From Rhodospirillaceae bacterium (GTDB lineage Bacteria; Pseudomonadota; Alphaproteobacteria; MPNO01; UBA2964): a stretch of 15,393 bases of DNA. The stretch lies in contig JABJKO010000305.1 in the NCBI GenBank assembly GCA_018660305.1, positions 1-15,393 on the forward strand, in the 5' to 3' direction. Made by a program: the position numbers and the translations under genes. The notes beneath the pieces are model-generated. The model saw only the letters and a list, made by a program, of their open reading frames with translations, was not told the DNA's origin and did not search any database. Below are positions 1 through 6,810 of this stretch, one piece after another (position 1 is the stretch's first letter; each line of letters begins with the position of its first letter).

Positions 1-35
1 CCCGCCATAAATTAACGGATTGCGCTACCCTCAGA
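1..35. other. Window edge downstream of cofC, no assignable feature
   Basis: These 35 bp lie after the cofC stop on the minus strand. A minus-strand ATG at 8-6 could begin another leftward gene, but too little sequence is present to judge. No hairpin with a T-run was seen, so the F420 operon may continue beyond the edge. Confidence 0.3.
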
Positions 36-656
36 TCACGAGGCGTAAAAAGACGCGAACGGCTCTTTTTGCGACCTAAGACGCGCATAGTCATCCGGCG
101 TATCCACATCAAAGGCGAGCGAGTCACGGCGGATGATGATGGGTTCGATGCCGGCCCGCCGGGCGGCCGCGATATGCATCCTGAAACTACCGGTGCCAAA
201 CGCGAAAGCCAGAATGTGCGGCGGCGATATGAGCAGCGCGTTGGTGCCGCTGCTGGCTTCGTCGGGCGCGATGACGATATTGCCATCCACCAGCTTTTGT
301 TTCAGAGCGGCGATGTCATCGGCGGTGAGCAGGGGTAAATCCACCGGCAGGACAAGGAGGGCATCGGCGCCCTGATCGACGGCGTGGCTCGCCGCCAGGG
401 ACAGCGCGCCATTGAGGCCGAGGCTGGTTTTTTCCTGAACCGCGATCGCGCCAAACGCGCGGGTTTTCTCCAGGACCTCGGTGTCCTGACTGACCACGAT
501 GGTCCGTTCGGCGCCAATCCCCTTGATGGTCACGGTGAGTACGTGATCGAACAGCCGCTCGTTGAGTTTCTGCCGCGCCTTCTGGGACAGATTGTCCTGA
601 AGCCGGGTCTTGCCGTCGGCCAGGGGTTTGACCGGTATGATGGAAAAAAGACTCAT
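36..656 (-). CDS. cofC: CofC/FbiD-type guanylyltransferase of F420 biosynthesis (2-phospholactate/PEP/3-phosphoglycerate guanylyltransferase)
   Basis: A 206-residue cytosolic enzyme expected to activate a three-carbon phospho-acid with GTP, giving the guanylylated intermediate that CofD joins to FO. Seen: an N-terminal nucleotidyltransferase motif (IIPVKPLADGKTRL, residues 6-19), LPVDLPLL (103-110) with the metal/nucleotide aspartate, GTNALL (137-142), FGTGSF followed by His (153-161), and DVDTPDD near the C-terminus (183-189). These are the hallmarks of the CofC family in their usual order, and the length is typical. The ATG start overlaps the cofD stop in an ATGA quartet (653-656), so it is translationally coupled and last in the F420 operon. 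The family uses 2-phospho-L-lactate in archaea, phosphoenolpyruvate in mycobacteria (FbiD) and 3-phosphoglycerate in some other bacteria; the sequence alone does not settle which applies. Family identity is secure. Confidence 0.95.
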   Translation of the reverse strand: MSLFSIIPVKPLADGKTRLQDNLSQKARQKLNERLFDHVLTVTIKGIGAERTIVVSQDTEVLEKTRAFGAIAVQEKTSLGLNGALSLAASHAVDQGADALLVLPVDLPLLTADDIAALKQKLVDGNIVIAPDEASSGTNALLISPPHILAFAFGTGSFRMHIAAARRAGIEPIIIRRDSLAFDVDTPDDYARLRSQKEPFASFYAS

Positions 657-1603
657 AATTTCTTTTGCCCCAGTAATTCGGCAAAAGCCAGGGTTTCTTG
701 TGCCAGATGAATTTCATCCGCAGGGGTTTTCATGAGCGTGGCGGCGATGCGTACCCGTGTTCCTGTCTCTTCGATGGGCCCCACAAGATCCCCGTCACAG
801 ATGTCGATCACCAGCCCATCCATACGGCTGCCATAATGGGCCGCGATCGCTGCGGCGGACGGGTCCACCCCCAGCTCGCCAAACATCTTGGCCGCGGGAC
901 CTTTTACGGCCGAGCCGCCGATGATGGGCGATACGGCGACGATGGGGACGGTGCGGGCATCCATCGCCCTCGCCACTGCCGGCAGGGCGAAAAACGGATC
1001 GATGCTCACAAAGGGATTGGATGGGCATATGACGATGGCGGTCAGATCGTCGTCGTTCAGCGCCGAGAGCAGGGCGTCGGCGGGTCGGGCAGACTCGGCG
1101 CCCTCGAAGGTAAAACCGGTCACCACGGGCGCGCATTGCAGGCGGACGAAATAATCCTGAAATGGCAGGGGCCCGTCTTCCGTCGCGACCATGGTTCTTA
1201 CCGGGTCGTCCGACAAGGGCACTATGGGGTGATCGATGCCGAGCGCCGTGCACAGGGTGCGCGTGACCTCCGACAGGGAGGCTCCGGCGGTGAGCATGCG
1301 GGTCCGTTCCACATGGGTCGCCAGATCCCGATCGCCGAGATTGAACCAGGTCTCGCCGCCCAGCCGTTCCAGCGCCGCCATGAATTGCCAGGTCTCATTG
1401 GCCAGTCCCCAACCACGATCGGTATCATTGAGCCCGGCCAGCTTGTACATGACCGAATCCAGATCGGGCGATATATGCAGCCCGAGATGGTCGAAATCGT
1501 CAGCAATATTGACGGCGATCAGCAACTGGTCGGGCGGCAGGATCCGGGTAAGGCCGTGGGCGAGCTTGGCCCCGCCGACGCCGCCGGCCAACGCCAATAT
1601 CAA
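653..1603 (-). CDS. cofD: CofD/FbiA: 2-phospho-L-lactate (or analogue) transferase to FO
   Basis: A 316-residue transferase that moves the phospho-acid moiety from the GDP-activated CofC product to the hydroxyl of FO, yielding F420-0 (or dehydro/3PG-F420-0). Seen: a glycine-rich N-terminus (GGVGGAK, 7-13), the DD pair at 35-36, PDLDSVMY (46-53), WFNLGDRDL (86-94) with a downstream ERTRML, PSNPFVSI (194-201), and SPIIGGSAVKGPA (225-237), all in CofD order and at family length. The start is TTG (1603-1601), overlapping the cofE TGA stop in a TTGA quartet. It is supported because the glycine loop must begin within a few residues of the N-terminus and because AGGA lies about 10 nt upstream. The 3' end overlaps the cofC ATG by 4 nt. 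Position between cofE and cofC fits its role. Confidence 0.97.
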   Translation of the reverse strand: MILALAGGVGGAKLAHGLTRILPPDQLLIAVNIADDFDHLGLHISPDLDSVMYKLAGLNDTDRGWGLANETWQFMAALERLGGETWFNLGDRDLATHVERTRMLTAGASLSEVTRTLCTALGIDHPIVPLSDDPVRTMVATEDGPLPFQDYFVRLQCAPVVTGFTFEGAESARPADALLSALNDDDLTAIVICPSNPFVSIDPFFALPAVARAMDARTVPIVAVSPIIGGSAVKGPAAKMFGELGVDPSAAAIAAHYGSRMDGLVIDICDGDLVGPIEETGTRVRIAATLMKTPADEIHLAQETLAFAELLGQKKL

Positions 1604-2427
1604 CGAAAGAGATCCTGATCGCGGGGGCGGACCAGATCAGCGGCGGTTCCCTCGCCTCGGCCACCCGCCAACCCGCGGATCAGCACGGCCGGGCGGCCTT
1701 CGTCGGCCTGGCCCATGACAAGCGATGCGGCGGCCGCCAGCTCGTCGGCGAGCCCCACCTGGGTGCTTTGCAGGGGACGGTCGAACAAATCCGGCCGTCC
1801 ATTGAGATCCAGCAGGGCTTCGATCCCGGCGGCGCCAATGGCGGCGCCCACCGTGCCGTTGCGCCACGCCCGGCCCAGACTGTCATTGATGACGATACCA
1901 ATATGGGCGCCTGTTCTTTGCCGCAGGATCTTGCGCAGCGCGGCGCAGGACCGGTCCGGATCTTCGGGCAGCAGCAGAATGGATGTCCCCAGCTCATTAC
2001 CGTCGTCGGGCTGGTCGATGTTGGACCGGTCGATGCCGGCATTGGCCAGGACCGCGCCGCAGCGATGGGCGACCACCAGCACGCCCTTGCGGTAGCGGAC
2101 GATGTCGACGGCTTCGGACAGGATTACCTCCACCAGCCGGGGGTCCTTGTCGACCTCGCCCGCCAGTTCCAGCGCCCGGGCCGATGGCGTGACATCCGCC
2201 AGATCCACATAGCGCCCTTCGGATTTGGAGACGATTTTCTGCGCCAGAACGAGAATATCGCCGTCGCGGAAGCTCTCTCCCATGCCCTCGAGCGAAGATA
2301 AAAGAAGACCGGCGAGATCGTCCCCCGGCTGGACCAGAGGTATGCCATCAAGCGCCGTGATGGTCAGCTTCGCCGCATGACGGGAAAACAGATCTCGATC
2401 TGATGATGGCTGGCGCGGCTGATCCAT
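1600..2427 (-). CDS. cofE: CofE: coenzyme F420-0:L-glutamate ligase (single-domain)
   Basis: A GTP-dependent ligase that adds gamma-linked glutamates to F420-0. Seen in its 275 residues: DGDILVLAQKIVSKSEGR (55-72), ANAGIDRSN (128-136), LPEDPD (153-158), NDSLGRAWRNG (181-191), an AIGxxGIEALLDLNGR stretch (196-211), a DE pair (228-229) and a terminal IRG (250-252). This is the CofE fold alone. The FMN-binding nitroreductase-like C-terminal domain of actinobacterial FbiB, which reduces dehydro-F420-0, is absent. About 20 residues precede the usual N-terminus. The ATG start (2427) has an AGGA ribosome-binding site that overlaps the stop of the upstream reductase gene, 7 bp away. The 3' end overlaps cofD by 4 nt. 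The number of glutamates added cannot be predicted. Confidence 0.96.
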   Translation of the reverse strand: MDQPRQPSSDRDLFSRHAAKLTITALDGIPLVQPGDDLAGLLLSSLEGMGESFRDGDILVLAQKIVSKSEGRYVDLADVTPSARALELAGEVDKDPRLVEVILSEAVDIVRYRKGVLVVAHRCGAVLANAGIDRSNIDQPDDGNELGTSILLLPEDPDRSCAALRKILRQRTGAHIGIVINDSLGRAWRNGTVGAAIGAAGIEALLDLNGRPDLFDRPLQSTQVGLADELAAAASLVMGQADEGRPAVLIRGLAGGRGEGTAADLVRPRDQDLFR

Positions 2428-2434
2428 GGTGGTC

Positions 2435-3190
2435 CTAGCCGGGATCCTTGCTCGGGGTCCCGGTGATCTGGAAGCCGGACCCCTCGATTCCGTAATTGCG
2501 ATTGATGAACAGCAGAAGCGACGTGAGCGCCTCGGCAGCGGCCGAATTGGCGATGGGCCCGCCGTGCCAGCCCTTCATGCCGGCGGCATCGGCCAGCTTG
2601 ATAACTTCCGACCGGGCGGCCTTGTTGTCGCCGCACACCAGCACGTCGCAGGCGATCTCATGGTCGGGGTCGCGCAGATGGGCGGCGGCGATGTTCTGGA
2701 ACGCGGATACCACGCGGACGCTCTCGCCGACAAATTCCTGAAGGTTTGCCACCGCCGAGCCGCCCTCGGGCAGCTGCACACGCAGAACCTTGGGCGGGAC
2801 CAGCGGCACCGTCACATCCACCAGAATTTTTCCTGCGAGCGCGCCTTTCAAGGCCTCTACGGTCGGCTGCTGCGCTGCGTACGGTACCGTCATTACGGCA
2901 ATGTCGCAGGCGGCCACCGCGTCGCTATTTGCCATGCCCTGAACCATCACTTGTTCGGCCACAGGTCTGGCGGCCCGCCGTTCCAGCTCCGCCCGATCAA
3001 AGTCCAATTCGCTCGGCGTAAGCTGTTCGCTGGCAATGGCACCAATCTCGGCGGCCGCCTCGGCGGCTTTTTCGGCCGAGCGCGAACCGATAATCACCTT
3101 ATAGCCGGCCAGGGCCCAGCGCAGCGCCAGTCCCCATCCCTCATGTCCCGTGCCGCCGAGCACGGCGATTGTCGGCAGCGAGTCCGTCAT
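2435..3190 (-). CDS. npdG: F420H2:NADP+ oxidoreductase (NADPH-dependent F420 reductase, NpdG/Fno family)
   Basis: A soluble enzyme that passes hydride between NADP(H) and F420; in aerobic bacteria it most likely charges F420 from NADPH. Seen in 251 residues: a dinucleotide loop GGTGHEGWGLALR (12-24), GSR (35-37) after beta-2 as expected for the NADP 2'-phosphate, VPY (102-104), DVTVPL (125-130), VVSAFQNIAAAHL (160-172), CGD (186-188) and a GPIANS segment (211-216). The closest family is the archaeal Fno/NpdG type rather than ketol-acid or ProC-like reductases. It is longer than the roughly 210-230 residues usual for Fno; the extra length appears to be a charged segment at about 55-83, between the Rossmann betaB region and the GxxNxDA motif. 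The start ATG has AGAGGAG about 10 nt upstream. It lies 35 bp after fbiC and 7 bp before cofE, clearly in the operon. Confidence 0.93.
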   Translation of the reverse strand: MTDSLPTIAVLGGTGHEGWGLALRWALAGYKVIIGSRSAEKAAEAAAEIGAIASEQLTPSELDFDRAELERRAARPVAEQVMVQGMANSDAVAACDIAVMTVPYAAQQPTVEALKGALAGKILVDVTVPLVPPKVLRVQLPEGGSAVANLQEFVGESVRVVSAFQNIAAAHLRDPDHEIACDVLVCGDNKAARSEVIKLADAAGMKGWHGGPIANSAAAEALTSLLLFINRNYGIEGSGFQITGTPSKDPG

Positions 3191-3225
3191 CGGATCGGCG
3201 CTCCTCTGTTTTGTGTCAAATGATC

Positions 3226-5604
3226 TTACGCAACGATGGCGTGTCTGGGCACCCCTGCCGTGGTCGGTGGCAAATCGGCCAGTGGCGCGGCGGCCAGGGC
3301 CGCCACATGGCGGTCGTCGGGCGCCAAATCGTAGAGTGTCGTGCGCTGCCGCGGCACCCGGCCGAGATCCTCGATCACATCCTGCATGGAAGACGGCGCG
3401 AATTCCTGGCCATGAACCGTGCCGGCGGCGCGGGTGATGCTTTCATTCATCAGGGTACCGCCGAGATCGTTGACCCCGGCTTCGAGACAGGCGGCAACAC
3501 CGTCGGTACCCATCTTGACCCAGCTTGTCTGAATGTTGGGGATCAGGGGATGCAGGGCGAGACGCGCGACGGCATGCATCAGCACGGCCTCGCGGTAGGT
3601 CGGCCCGCGCCGCGCCCGGCCCTTACGGTAGAGCGGTGCCTCCATATGAACAAAGGGCAGGGGGACGAATTCGGTGAGGCCGCCGGTGCGCTGCTGCAGT
3701 TCCCGCAGGGCCACCAGATGACGGCCCCAGGATTGAAGACCCTCAATATGGCCGAACATGATGGTCGCTGTGGTCTTGAAGCCGGCCTCGTGGGATTGTT
3801 CGACCACGCGCAGCCACTCGGCGGTGGACAGCTTGTCGGGGCACAGCTCGGCGCGGATGCCGTCATCGAGAATTTCCGCCGCCGTGCCCGGCAGCGAGCC
3901 CAGACCGGCTTCACGCAATTGCTCCAAAAACACCGGGACGGAAATCCCCAGCGTCGCCGCGCCCTGAGAGACTTCGAGGGGCGAGAAGGCATGGATATGA
4001 ATGTCCGGCGCCGCGCTCTTGACCGCCTCGCAGATGGCCAGATAGGTCTCGCCCGTGAAATTCGGATGGATACCGCCCTGCATGCAGACCTCGGTGGCGC
4101 CGCGGTCCCAGGCTTCCGCCGCGCGGCGTGCGATCTCGTCCAGATCCAGCAAATAGGGCGCCCCCCCCAGCGACTCGCTGCGCCGCCCTTTTGAGAAGGC
4201 ACAGAACTTGCAGCCATAGGTACAGATGTTGGTGTAATTGATGTTGCGGTTGACCACATAGGTGACGGCATCGCCGGAAACGGTCTGGCGCAAGAGGTCG
4301 GCGGCCTCGCAGACCGCATGAAAATCGTTTCCGCGCGCACTGAACAGGGTAGCGATTTCATCGGCATTTAGCCCGTCGCCGGAGACGGACCGGTCGATCA
4401 GCTTTCCAATGTGACGATCGCGGGGCGTGGCGCCTGCAATAATTTCCGGGACGGGAAGATCGAGACCCGGCGCCCAGTCTCCGGTGCGCGCGAAGCCGGT
4501 GGCATCGATGGCTTGGCGGACAGAGGATGCCATCGCCTTGTCCTGCCAGCGGTCGCAATCCAGCGCGTGAGCGGGATAGACCGCGAGCCGTTCGATGAGC
4601 CGCTTGCCCGCCGCTGCCGTACTTCGATCCAGCGCTTCGATCTCCGGCCAGGGCGCTTCCGGATTGACGTGATCCGGTGTCACCGGTGAGACGCCGCCCC
4701 AATCGTTGAGACCTGCGGAGACGAGTTGTGGATAAACATCCGGGCTCAGGTTGGGCGGTGCCTGAATATTCATTTCCGGACCGAACAGGATGCGGGCGAC
4801 GGCGATGGTCCACAGCAGCTCCTCCAGATCAGGTTCCGGCGCGGCCGCCATGCGCGTCTCCGGCTTGGCGCGGAAATTCTGGATGATGATTTCCTGAATA
4901 TGGCCATGGCGTTCATGCAGCGCCCTGATGGCAAGCAGCGACTCGATGCGTTCGGCCCGTGTCTCGCCGATACCGATGAGAATGCCGGTGGTAAACGGTA
5001 TCCGCTGACGCCCGGCTTCTTCGATGGTTGCCAGACGGATCACCGGGTCCTTGTCGGGTGAGCCATAGTGAGCACCGCCCGGCGCGCGCAGTCGTTTCGA
5101 TGCGCTTTCCAGCATGATGCCCTGGGAGACGCTGACATCGCGCAGGGCCGCCAGATCGCTTTTTGTCAGCACGCCCGGATTGGCATGGGGCAGAAGCCCG
5201 GTCTCCTCGAACACCAGCCGGCACATGGCAACCAGATAATCGATGGTCGTCTCATAGCCCAGCGCCTCAAGGGCCTCGCGGGCCGCGCCGTACCGCAGTT
5301 CCGGCTTGTCGCCGAGGGTGAACAGGGCCTCCTTGCAGCCCGCCTTGGCACCGGCATGGGCAATGGCCAGGACCTGCTCGGGCGACAGAAAAGCCGGCTC
5401 TCCCTTGCGGGGCGGGTGGGCGAAGGTGCAGTAGCTGCATACATCGCGGCACAGCTGGGTGAGGGGGATGAACACCTTGCGCGAATAGGAGATCAGGTTC
5501 CCATGCCCCGCATCGCGCAGTTTGCCGGCCTCGCGCAGCAGCGCGGGGAGGGGCGCGTTGAGCCGTTTGGAAATATCTGGGTCCACGCTTGTGCGTTCCA
5601 ACAA
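3226..5604 (-). CDS. fbiC: FbiC: bifunctional FO synthase (fused CofG-CofH radical SAM enzyme)
   Basis: A two-domain radical S-adenosylmethionine enzyme that makes the deazaflavin chromophore FO from tyrosine and 5-amino-6-ribitylamino-uracil. Seen in 792 residues: the N-terminal CofG half carries CRDVCSYC (C52, C56, C59), NPGVL, IPFTTGILIGIGET (203-216), IQEIIIQNFRAK and an APPNLSPDV/DWGGVSPVTPDHVNPE block (282-325). The C-terminal CofH half carries CTYGCKFC (C461, C465, C468), QGGIHPNFTGETY, HAFSPLEVSQGA, GSLPGTAAEILDD, EFVPLPFVH and NDLGGTLMNESITRAAG. Both [4Fe-4S] triads are intact. Length is close to mycobacterial FbiC and unlike the separate CofG and CofH of archaea. The start is uncertain: an in-frame TGA lies 15 nt upstream of TTG 5604, and the only other nearby options are TTG 5601 and GTG 5586; the ribosome-binding site is weak (GGA, 6 nt before 5604). 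It is first in the F420 operon. Confidence 0.97.
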   Translation of the reverse strand: MLERTSVDPDISKRLNAPLPALLREAGKLRDAGHGNLISYSRKVFIPLTQLCRDVCSYCTFAHPPRKGEPAFLSPEQVLAIAHAGAKAGCKEALFTLGDKPELRYGAAREALEALGYETTIDYLVAMCRLVFEETGLLPHANPGVLTKSDLAALRDVSVSQGIMLESASKRLRAPGGAHYGSPDKDPVIRLATIEEAGRQRIPFTTGILIGIGETRAERIESLLAIRALHERHGHIQEIIIQNFRAKPETRMAAAPEPDLEELLWTIAVARILFGPEMNIQAPPNLSPDVYPQLVSAGLNDWGGVSPVTPDHVNPEAPWPEIEALDRSTAAAGKRLIERLAVYPAHALDCDRWQDKAMASSVRQAIDATGFARTGDWAPGLDLPVPEIIAGATPRDRHIGKLIDRSVSGDGLNADEIATLFSARGNDFHAVCEAADLLRQTVSGDAVTYVVNRNINYTNICTYGCKFCAFSKGRRSESLGGAPYLLDLDEIARRAAEAWDRGATEVCMQGGIHPNFTGETYLAICEAVKSAAPDIHIHAFSPLEVSQGAATLGISVPVFLEQLREAGLGSLPGTAAEILDDGIRAELCPDKLSTAEWLRVVEQSHEAGFKTTATIMFGHIEGLQSWGRHLVALRELQQRTGGLTEFVPLPFVHMEAPLYRKGRARRGPTYREAVLMHAVARLALHPLIPNIQTSWVKMGTDGVAACLEAGVNDLGGTLMNESITRAAGTVHGQEFAPSSMQDVIEDLGRVPRQRTTLYDLAPDDRHVAALAAAPLADLPPTTAGVPRHAIVA

Positions 5605-5711
5605 TATGATCCGGCGTCAGGGTTGATGCATCGCCGCTTTGCCCGGACAATAAAGCCTAACCGGACGGGGGAAAAGGCCAGGCCGGTGGAATAAAGACGG
5701 GAGACAGGAAA
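5605..5711. promoter_or_regulatory. Divergent intergenic region with promoters for the F420 operon and the dehydrogenase/LLM operon
   Basis: These 107 bp separate two operons read in opposite directions, so promoters for both should lie here. On the plus strand, TTGATG (5623-5628) and GACAAT (5646-5651) are 17 bp apart and each matches four of six sigma-70 consensus positions, which would leave a leader of roughly 50 nt. No comparably good pair was found for fbiC. GGGAG at 5699-5703 is a likely ribosome-binding site for the rightward gene. No clear operator palindrome was seen. The promoter assignment is weak inference; the divergent layout is certain. Confidence 0.35.
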
Positions 5712-6809
5712 ATCCACACCATCGCCATCATGGGAGCCGGCCACGGCGGGCTCGCCGCCGCCGCCGATCTCGGCAAGCGAGGCTTCGACGTGCGGCTTCA
5801 TGCCCGCCGTGACGAGAGCCTGGAGCCCATCCGTGAGCAGGGCGGAGTCCGGGTCAAGGGCGTGCAGACCGGGCTGGTGCCGGTGTCGCTATTGACCACC
5901 CATGTGGCGGAGGCGGTCGAGGGCGCCGATCTGGTGATGCTGGTGGTGCCCTCGGTGGCCCACGAATTCTATGCCGAGGCGCTGGCGCCCCTGTTGCGCG
6001 CCGACCTGCCGGTGTTCGTCAATCCGGGCCATACGGGGGGCGGACTTCATTTTGTGAAATGCCTCAGGGAGGCCGGGTACCAGGGAGACGTGCGGACCTG
6101 CGAATCCGTCACGCTGACCTACATATGCCGCAAGACCGGCCCGGCCGAGGTGGATATTTTCTCCTATGTCAAAAACCTCAAATTCGCGGCCTTTCCCGGC
6201 AAGCATGCGAACGCGCTATATGAGGCCATCAAGCCGCTCTATCCCGAGATCGAGCTGCGGTCATCCGTGCTGGAGACCGCGCTCATAAACATAAACGCCG
6301 TGTTCCATGCGCCGGGCATGCTGATGAATGCCGGCTGGATCGAGGATACCGGCGGCGACTTCCTGTTCTACCGTGAAGGCATCACCCCGGCGGTGGGACG
6401 GGTTACCGAGGCGGTGGATCGCGAAAGGCTGGCGGTGGCGGCGGCGCTGGGGATCCCGTCATCGAGTTTCCTGGAGAATTTTCTTCAGGCCGGGCTCACC
6501 ACAAAGGAGGCTGCGGACAGCGGCGATATCTCGCGCGCCTGTGTGGAAAGCGAGCCCAATAAATCCATCAAGAGCCCGCCCAGCCTTGATCACCGCTATG
6601 TGCATGAGGACGTGGGCTACGGGCTGGTGCCGTTTGCCGCCTTTGGCGATCTTGGAGGCGTGGAGACGCCGACCATCGATGCCATCGTGCATTTGTGTTC
6701 GCAATTGTTGGGTATTCCGTTTTCCGAAACAGGGCTCACGCTGGACAAGATGGGGCTGGGCGGGCTGAAACCCGCGGATCTTGAGCGCTTTATCAGGGAG
6801 GGCGCGTGA
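5712..6809 (+). CDS. Opine (octopine/nopaline) dehydrogenase-family NAD(P)-dependent oxidoreductase 1, with unusual start
   Basis: A soluble two-domain dehydrogenase of the family that includes N-(1-carboxyethyl)norvaline and octopine dehydrogenases, which reduce an imine formed between an alpha-keto acid and an amine. Seen: Rossmann loop IAIMGAGHGG, VNPGHTGGG, a conserved NINAVFH segment with the expected catalytic histidine (His199 counting from 5712), GDFLFYREGITPAVGR, and SLDHRYVHEDVGYG with GGVETPTID near the C-terminus. The first ATG (5730) would start inside the NAD loop and remove beta-1. In-frame codons upstream encode KIHTIAI, as the family needs, but back to the TAA at 5658 there is no ATG, GTG, TTG or CTG. 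ATC 5712, 8 nt after GGGAG, is taken as a tentative start; AGG at 5706 sits where a homologue would have Met-Lys-Ile. The substrate is unknown. It ends 1 bp before its paralogue. Confidence 0.85.
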   Translation: MHTIAIMGAGHGGLAAAADLGKRGFDVRLHARRDESLEPIREQGGVRVKGVQTGLVPVSLLTTHVAEAVEGADLVMLVVPSVAHEFYAEALAPLLRADLPVFVNPGHTGGGLHFVKCLREAGYQGDVRTCESVTLTYICRKTGPAEVDIFSYVKNLKFAAFPGKHANALYEAIKPLYPEIELRSSVLETALININAVFHAPGMLMNAGWIEDTGGDFLFYREGITPAVGRVTEAVDRERLAVAAALGIPSSSFLENFLQAGLTTKEAADSGDISRACVESEPNKSIKSPPSLDHRYVHEDVGYGLVPFAAFGDLGGVETPTIDAIVHLCSQLLGIPFSETGLTLDKMGLGGLKPADLERFIREGA

Positions 6810-6810
6810 C

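Noticed and set aside
1..8. Minus-strand ATG at 8-6 as the start of another operon gene
   Set aside because: Fewer than three codons are present, so no gene can be supported.
698..1618. Long plus-strand open frame antisense to cofD
   Set aside because: The cofD motifs are continuous on the other strand; this translation is low-complexity and without domain pattern.
3169..4194. Long plus-strand open frame antisense to fbiC
   Set aside because: The opposite strand encodes the clearly conserved CofH half of FbiC; this is a shadow frame with no motifs or ribosome-binding site.
6781..6810. Upstream TTG start for the second opine-dehydrogenase gene
   Set aside because: It overlaps the end of the first gene; ATG 6811 has a strong ribosome-binding site and leaves a complete Rossmann fold.
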